Source: Rhodoferax sp. (GTDB taxonomy: Bacteria > Pseudomonadota > Gammaproteobacteria > Burkholderiales > Burkholderiaceae_C). Taken from it: a stretch of 55,461 bases of DNA. The notes beneath the pieces were generated by a model that worked only from the letters and a program-made list of their open reading frames with translations, was not told the DNA's origin and made no database searches. The DNA lies in contig JARLJI010000204.1 in the NCBI GenBank assembly GCA_031291295.1, positions 1-55,461 of the forward strand, read 5' to 3'. Each line of letters opens with the position of its first letter. Within the stretch, counting starts at the first letter, position 1. Made by a program: the position numbers and the translations under genes. Positions 50,764-55,461 of the stretch are shown here, one piece after another.

Positions 50764-51615
50764 TCAGGCGCTCAATCCGCGCATTTTGGCGTTGCGGCGA
50801 CGCAGGGCTTCCAGCGTCAGCAGCATGCCCACCGAGATCAGGACCAGCACCACGGCCGCAGCCAGGATGGTCGGACTCAGTTGCTCGCGCAGGCCGGTCC
50901 ACATCTGACGCGGAATGGTGCGTTGCTCGACGCCGCCAAGGAACAGCACCACCACGACTTCGTCAAAAGAGGTTGCAAACGCGAACAGCGCGCCCGAAAA
51001 AACGCCGGGCCAGATGATGGGCAGCGTGATGCGGCGAAAGGCTGTCCAGGGGGATGCGCCAAGGCTGCGCGCAGCGCGGAACAGGGCTTGGTCAAAGCCC
51101 GCCAGTGTGGCCGTGACCGTGATTACGACAAAGGGCGTGCCTAGCACCGCATGGGCCAGTATGATGCCGGTCAGGCTATTGGCTATGCCCAGCGTCGAGT
51201 AGAAGAAATACGCGCCAACCGCCACGATCACGATCGGTACGATCATGGGCAAGACCAGTATGGCCGTAATCAGTCCGCGCCCCGGTAGATTGCGGTGCGT
51301 CAGGCCCACCGAGGCCAGCGTTCCCAGTGATGTTGCAATCAACGTTGCAGACGTCGCGATCACGAAACTGTTTTTTACCGCGGTGTGCCATTCCTCGTTG
51401 GTGAAAAATTCAATGAACCACTTGAAGCTGACCGTGTGGATCGGGTAGGTGAAGAACGGATCGGCGTTGAACGCCAGTGGCAGCACTACCAGCACCGGTG
51501 CCATCAGGAACACGAGGGCGGCGATGCAGAAGGCCAGCAGGCCGTAGTGCCGGGCGCGCCCCCCCAGTCCGGCATAGGGCGCAAAGCGCGGTATCTTGTT
51601 AACCGAGGCGGACAT
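50764..51615 (-). CDS. ABC transporter permease (PotC-like)
   Basis: A 283-residue inner-membrane permease with six helices: LLAFCIAALVFLMAPVLVV, VIATSATLIATSLGTLASVG, ILVLPMIVPIVIVAVGAYF and the ATPase-contact EAA-type loop AARSLGASPWTAFRRITLPII. The family moves spermidine, putrescine or related substrates. ATG 51613-51615 is chosen; it overlaps the upstream permease stop by 17 bases. Last gene of the transporter operon. Confidence 0.9.
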   Translation of the reverse strand: MSASVNKIPRFAPYAGLGGRARHYGLLAFCIAALVFLMAPVLVVLPLAFNADPFFTYPIHTVSFKWFIEFFTNEEWHTAVKNSFVIATSATLIATSLGTLASVGLTHRNLPGRGLITAILVLPMIVPIVIVAVGAYFFYSTLGIANSLTGIILAHAVLGTPFVVITVTATLAGFDQALFRAARSLGASPWTAFRRITLPIIWPGVFSGALFAFATSFDEVVVVLFLGGVEQRTIPRQMWTGLREQLSPTILAAAVVLVLISVGMLLTLEALRRRNAKMRGLSA

Positions 51616-52846
51616 TGGCGATCCCCACAAAACGTTCGTAAAAGGCGTACAGGACCAGCACGCAGGCCAGCAGCAGACCACCGAGTGCCGAGGCCAGGCC
51701 CCAGTTCAGGCTGCGCGTAAGGTGGTCGGCGATAAAGTAGCTCATCATCTGGTCACCGGCACCTCCGACCAGGGCCGGCGTAATGTAATAGCCAATCGCC
51801 AGGATGAACACCAGCAGCACTCCGGCGCTGACACCGGCCATCGATTGCGGTAGATAGACCCGCCAGAAGGCTTTGATCGGACCCGCTCCCAGCGAACGTG
51901 CAGCGCGCACATAACTTGGCGGAATCTGTCGCATGACGGAATACAGCGGCAGGATCATGAACGGCAGCAGAATGTGCGTCATGGCAATGACCACGCCGAA
52001 TCGGTTGAAGATCAGTGTGAGCGGGTCATGGATCAGGCCCAGCGACATCAGCATCGAATTGACCACGCCTTCTTTTTGCAGCAGCACCACCCAGGCGGTA
52101 GTGCGCACCAGCAAGGATGTCCAGAAGGGCAACAGCACGAACACCATCATGAGGTTGCCGGTCTTTTCGGGCAAGTGCGCCAACCAGTAGGACAAGGGGT
52201 AGCCGATGGCCAGGCTAAACAGCGTGACCAGCAGGCTCACCCACAGGGTGCGCGCGAATACATCGAGGTAGAGCCGGTCGCCGGCCTGCGCCTGCACGAT
52301 CTCGCCGTGTTCGTCGCGGGTCATGTCCACTGCATGCAGGTAGAAGTCATTGGTGTATTCGCCGCGGGTCTGGCGCAATACCGACCAGATTTTGGGTTGA
52401 CCCCAGGCCTCGTCGATAGCCAGAAAGGTCGGCTTCCACGGCCCGTGTCCTGCCTGGGAAATCTTGCGCGTGGTCTTCATGAAGAGGGTGCGCAGGCCGC
52501 TTTCCTCGAAATTCAGGCGGCTTGCGACCTTGCTGGCCGACTGATCTTCGACGGCCTGCTTCATATCGGCCGCCAGGGCCTGAAACACCAGTTCATCAGG
52601 GACTTCAGGCCCTTCAGGAACGGCATTCAGCAGGGCCGAAGTCCGCGGCAAAGCGTCATGCACGACAGGGTCATGCGTACTGTTGAACAGCATCTCGCCA
52701 ATCGGCACCAAAAACGTCAGCAACGTGAACAGAAACAGGGGCAAGATCAATGCATAGGCACGCAGCCGATGCCGGGATTCGGCCTTTCTCAATTTTCTTT
52801 TGAGTTGGCCCGTATCGGGAACTGACATCAATGTCTGCGCATTCAT
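51599..52846 (-). CDS. ABC transporter permease (PotB-like)
   Basis: A 415-residue permease. The first helix is ALILPLFLFTLLTFLVPIG, followed by a periplasmic segment of ~150 residues, longer than in PotB, and then five helices with AARSLGAGPIKAFWRVYLPQS, the EAA loop. GAGGAGACC lies just before ATG 52844-52846, which decides the start. It forms the transporter core with the PotC-like gene. The large periplasmic insertion is shared by a subgroup whose ligands are not established. Confidence 0.9.
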   Translation of the reverse strand: MNAQTLMSVPDTGQLKRKLRKAESRHRLRAYALILPLFLFTLLTFLVPIGEMLFNSTHDPVVHDALPRTSALLNAVPEGPEVPDELVFQALAADMKQAVEDQSASKVASRLNFEESGLRTLFMKTTRKISQAGHGPWKPTFLAIDEAWGQPKIWSVLRQTRGEYTNDFYLHAVDMTRDEHGEIVQAQAGDRLYLDVFARTLWVSLLVTLFSLAIGYPLSYWLAHLPEKTGNLMMVFVLLPFWTSLLVRTTAWVVLLQKEGVVNSMLMSLGLIHDPLTLIFNRFGVVIAMTHILLPFMILPLYSVMRQIPPSYVRAARSLGAGPIKAFWRVYLPQSMAGVSAGVLLVFILAIGYYITPALVGGAGDQMMSYFIADHLTRSLNWGLASALGGLLLACVLVLYAFYERFVGIANVRLG

Positions 52847-52913
52847 CAAAGGTCTCCTCAGGTAACGGTCGATGCGCCGGGCCGGCCCCGCTGAGGCCAG
52901 CCCGGTGTGGCGC

Positions 52914-53981
52914 TTACTTGGAGAGCCAGGCGGCAAATTTCTGGTTCAGCTCATCAGCATGGTCTGACCACCAGCCGGCATCGGTCTGGAACCCGCGGCC
53001 CGCGTGGGCCGAGCCTGGCAGCCAGGGCTTGGTCTTGTCTTCGACCAGGGCGAGCGACGACTTGCGCGCTGGCGCGTAGGGAATGTACTTGGTCTGCTCG
53101 GCCAGCGGCTTGGTGCCCGTGGCGAACGTCACGAAGTCCATTGCCGCCTTGGTGTTCTTGGAGCCCTTGACGACCACGAACAGGTCGGGCACCGTGATCT
53201 GGCCGTCCCAGACGACCGCGAAGTTCTTGCCGTCCTTCATGTCCGCGTCGTAGATGCGGCCGTGATAGACGGTCGTCATCGCGACCTCGCCGGAAGCCAG
53301 CAATTGCACCGGCTGGGCGCCCGTACTCCACCAGACGATCTGCGACTTGATCGTGTCAAGCTTCTTGAAGGCGCGCTCCACCCCCGCCGGAGTGGACAGG
53401 ACCTTATACACGTCGGCAGGGGCAACGCCGTCGGCCATCAATGCCTGCTCAAGGTTGACATTGGGCTCTTTCTTCATGCCGCGTTTGCCGGGAAATTTCT
53501 TCAGATCGTAGTAATCTTCGAGCTTGGCTGGTGCGTTGGCGCCCATCTTGGCCTTGTCGTAGGCCACCACATTGGCATAAGAGATACTGGCGACAGCGCA
53601 GGCGTTCACCATGCCTGGCAGAAAATCGGCCTTGGCATCGGTTCCGTCATCGCCCTTGGGCAGCTTGGAAGCATCGATTTTTTCGAACAAACCCTCGTCG
53701 CAGCCGCGCAGTGCCTCGGCAAGCTCCACGTCGACCACATCCCATTTGACGTTGCCGGTCTGGACCTGGGCGCGGATTTCGGCCAGACCACCGTTGTAGT
53801 CCTCGCTCAGCACCTTGGTGCCGGTTTTGGCGGTGAAAGGCTTGTGCATCACTTCCTGCTGGCTTTTGCCGTAGGCCCCGCCCCAAGAGGTGACGGTAAT
53901 GGTCTGGGCATCCACGCTCAAGGCCAGCATGGTTCCAATAGCGGCCGCCAGAATACTTAATTTTCTAATCTGAAATTTCAT
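52914..53981 (-). CDS. polyamine-type ABC transporter substrate-binding protein
   Basis: A 355-residue periplasmic protein. The signal peptide MKFQIRKLSILAAAIGTMLA ends LSVDAQT. The mature part begins ITVTSWGGAYGKSQQEVMHKP, with DVVDVELAEALRGCDEGLFEKID and the GRIYDADMKDGKNF region, as in PotD/PotF relatives for spermidine, putrescine and similar amines. The substrate cannot be told. It lies between the ATPase gene (107 bases upstream, with a hairpin) and the permeases. ATG 53979-53981 gives a normal signal peptide. Confidence 0.9.
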   Translation of the reverse strand: MKFQIRKLSILAAAIGTMLALSVDAQTITVTSWGGAYGKSQQEVMHKPFTAKTGTKVLSEDYNGGLAEIRAQVQTGNVKWDVVDVELAEALRGCDEGLFEKIDASKLPKGDDGTDAKADFLPGMVNACAVASISYANVVAYDKAKMGANAPAKLEDYYDLKKFPGKRGMKKEPNVNLEQALMADGVAPADVYKVLSTPAGVERAFKKLDTIKSQIVWWSTGAQPVQLLASGEVAMTTVYHGRIYDADMKDGKNFAVVWDGQITVPDLFVVVKGSKNTKAAMDFVTFATGTKPLAEQTKYIPYAPARKSSLALVEDKTKPWLPGSAHAGRGFQTDAGWWSDHADELNQKFAAWLSK

Positions 53982-54051
53982 GATCGTCTCCATAGAATTG
54001 TTCGAACTTGTCTTCAAGACTGCCAAAGCACAATACTGTGCCCACCTGGTC

Positions 54052-54095
54052 GGCATAAGTGAATCCAGCGCGTTTGCGCTCAATTCACTTATGCC
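54052..54095. other. strong hairpin spanning the ATPase stop codon
   Basis: Inverted repeat GGCATAAGTGAAT (54052-54064) / ATTCACTTATGCC (54083-54095), with an inner stem AGCGC-GTTT-GCGCT. The TAA stop of the ATPase gene (54089-54091) is inside one arm. No T-run follows. It probably protects or attenuates the message between the ATPase and binding-protein genes. Confidence 0.8.
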
Positions 54096-55177
54096 ACTAC
54101 GTCCAGCGCGTGGCAGTCCGCCGCGCGCCAGCCGATCTGGATGTCATGGTCGATGCCCACCAGACGTTCTTGCGACGCGTTGGGTACCTTGACGACGATT
54201 TGCTGCTCTCCGAACGCCATTGCACGTACGCGCAAGTGGTCGCCCAGATAAGTCACATCTTTTACGCGGGCCTGGCACACCACTTCACAGACCCCGGCAG
54301 CAGGGTTGATCAGGACACGTTCCGGGCGCAGCGAGAGCATCGTGGACGACCCCTCCGATCCCGCGGACACGGACTTGGCGCGCACGGTGGAGCCGTCGTC
54401 CAGCCTCACATCGCACCAGCCTTTGTCATGCAGCACGACCTTGCCGTAAAGCTTGTTGTTCTCGCCAATAAAGCTCGCTACGAACGCGTTGGCGGGCTGC
54501 TCATACAGGCGTTCGGGCGTATCGAGCTGCTGGATCACACCATTGTTGAACACGGCAACGCGGTCCGACATGGTCAGTGCCTCACCCTGGTCGTGGGTTA
54601 CGTAGACCACGGTAACCCCCAGGCGGTGGTGCAACTGCTTGATCTCGTACTGCATCTGCTCGCGCAGCTGCTTGTCGAGCGCCGACAGTGGTTCGTCCAT
54701 CAGCACGAGCTTGGGCTCGAAAACCAGAGCCCGTGCGACGGCCACACGCTGTTGCTGGCCACCAGAGAGCTGGGATGGACGACGGTCATCAAAGCCGTTG
54801 AGCCCCACCATTGCGAGCGCACGCTTGACTTTTTCCCCGATGCCGGTTTTGGGAATGCCCCGAACCATCAGGGGGAACGCGACATTTTCGGCCACGGTCA
54901 TGTGAGGAAACAAGGCATAGCTTTGAAATACCATGCCAATGTTGCGATCCTCGGGCGCGAGGCGATTGATCGGGTTGCCGTCCAGAAAGATCTCGCCATG
55001 GGTGGCAGTCTCAAAGCCGGCCAGCATCATCAGCGTGGTGGTTTTGCCCGAGCCTGACGGGCCAAGCATGGTGAGGAATTCGCCCTCCCGAATATCGAGA
55101 TTGAGGTCGCGCACCACGAGGTTTTCACCATCGTAGGTTTTTTGCACGCCTTTGAGCTGGACGAAAGGTTGGGCCAT
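54089..55177 (-). CDS. ABC transporter ATP-binding protein (PotA-like)
   Basis: A 362-residue ATPase: Walker [11 protein letters not shown]-loop [12 protein letters not shown], signature [15 protein letters not shown], Walker [12 protein letters not shown] and the His switch VTHDQ. The C-terminal TOBE domain ([18 protein letters not shown]) is typical of spermidine/putrescine transporters. AGGAG lies nine bases before ATG 55175-55177. It leads the transporter operon and is downstream of an M24 peptidase gene on the same strand. Confidence 0.93.
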   Translation of the reverse strand: MAQPFVQLKGVQKTYDGENLVVRDLNLDIREGEFLTMLGPSGSGKTTTLMMLAGFETATHGEIFLDGNPINRLAPEDRNIGMVFQSYALFPHMTVAENVAFPLMVRGIPKTGIGEKVKRALAMVGLNGFDDRRPSQLSGGQQQRVAVARALVFEPKLVLMDEPLSALDKQLREQMQYEIKQLHHRLGVTVVYVTHDQGEALTMSDRVAVFNNGVIQQLDTPERLYEQPANAFVASFIGENNKLYGKVVLHDKGWCDVRLDDGSTVRAKSVSAGSEGSSTMLSLRPERVLINPAAGVCEVVCQARVKDVTYLGDHLRVRAMAFGEQQIVVKVPNASQERLVGIDHDIQIGWRAADCHALDVVA

Positions 55178-55320
55178 GTATTTGTCTCCTTGCTTGTTCG
55201 TGTCATTTCGCACCGACTGCCACTATCCTGCCACTATCCAGCCCCGCCGGCCCGATCACAGGCCTCAACTCCGGGTCAATCCTGCCCGGCAGAGGCGCTG
55301 CGTGGTCACCCATGGTCGCA

Positions 55321-55461
55321 TCAAGCCTTGATGATGTTGTGCTGCGGACCGTAGGGGAAGGCGGTGAGGTTGCGGTTGCCATCCTTGGTGATCACCAGGA
55401 TGTCGTGCTCGCGGTAGCCACCGGCTCCTGGCATGCCCTCGGGCAGCATGATCATCGGCTC
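55321..55461 (-). CDS. M24 family metallopeptidase / Xaa-Pro aminopeptidase-like, C-terminal fragment
   Basis: The last 46 residues enter from the right edge and stop at TGA 55321-55323. EGMPGAGGYREHDILVITKDG then FPYGPQHNIIKA, with the G-GYR-H/E-type ligand region and the terminal HNI, matches the end of M24 peptidases (creatinase/prolidase type). The rest is outside the window. The position upstream of a polyamine-type transporter suggests shared substrate use, but this is inference. Confidence 0.75.
   Translation of the reverse strand, partial: EPMIMLPEGMPGAGGYREHDILVITKDGNRNLTAFPYGPQHNIIKA

Overview
The window looks like a chromosomal segment of a betaproteobacterium of the order Burkholderiales, most like the Comamonadaceae (Polaromonas/Rhodoferax/Variovorax type). 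The grounds are high GC, a TPP-riboswitch thiOSGE operon, the tauE-cysI-DUF934-cysH-cysD-cysN order, the fdxA/FNR pair, divergent lptFG/pepA-holC, hrpA beside argA, and family-typical protein sequences. No rRNA or other decisive marker is present, so genus is not assigned.

Layout. (1) 1-9312 is an accessory island. It holds the tail of a pRiA4b ORF-3-type protein, a PEP-CTERM surface protein with an overlapping unknown gene, and a tightly overlapping four-gene operon: MmeI-like DNA methyltransferase, DUF1016 PD-(D/E)XK nuclease, SF2 DEAD/DEAH helicase and GIY-YIG nuclease. This is a probable multi-gene restriction-modification or anti-phage system. The island abuts the 3' end of tRNA-Asn(GTT), a typical integration site. 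(2) 9958-14073 is thiamine biosynthesis: thiO-thiS-thiG-thiE on the minus strand behind a TPP riboswitch, and divergent thiD. (3) 14082-17695 holds a MATE transporter/DUF2239 pair with a clear promoter, then ferredoxin-NADP reductase and ferredoxin fdxA. (4) 17826-23941 is the assimilatory sulfate reduction operon. (5) 24040-33275 holds dsdA, an amino-acid-type binding protein, mnmC, yggX, two flavin reductases, a LysR regulator with a visible operator, a small lipoprotein, a 1-Cys peroxiredoxin and dsbB. (6) 33375-36112 is an esterase/phosphoribosyltransferase/hydrolase operon with a perfect FNR-type box upstream. (7) 36348-49358 is housekeeping: argA, hrpA, a DUF3309 protein, an aminotransferase, cysB, a sirohydrochlorin chelatase, lptG/lptF, pepA and holC. 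(8) 49523-55461 holds a LivK-like binding protein, then a polyamine-type ABC transporter (ATPase, binding protein, two permeases) downstream of an M24 peptidase that runs off the window.

Functional links. The sulfate operon, cysB (its likely regulator) and the chelatase (which supplies siroheme to CysI) form one physiological unit split over two places. ThiO, ThiG, ThiS, ThiE and ThiD cover the thiazole, pyrimidine-phosphate and joining steps; thiC is not in the window.

The most unusual signal is a dispersed ~55-bp repeat with a fixed-length core (seven copies). Five copies lie inside genes without breaking the frame: at the N-termini of CysN and the DUF934 protein, inside DsbB and HrpA, and at the C-terminus of PepA. 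Copies of the same orientation are read in the same frame, so the repeat behaves like a protein-inserted element comparable in concept to Rickettsia palindromic elements. HrpA carries a second, different in-frame repeat cassette.
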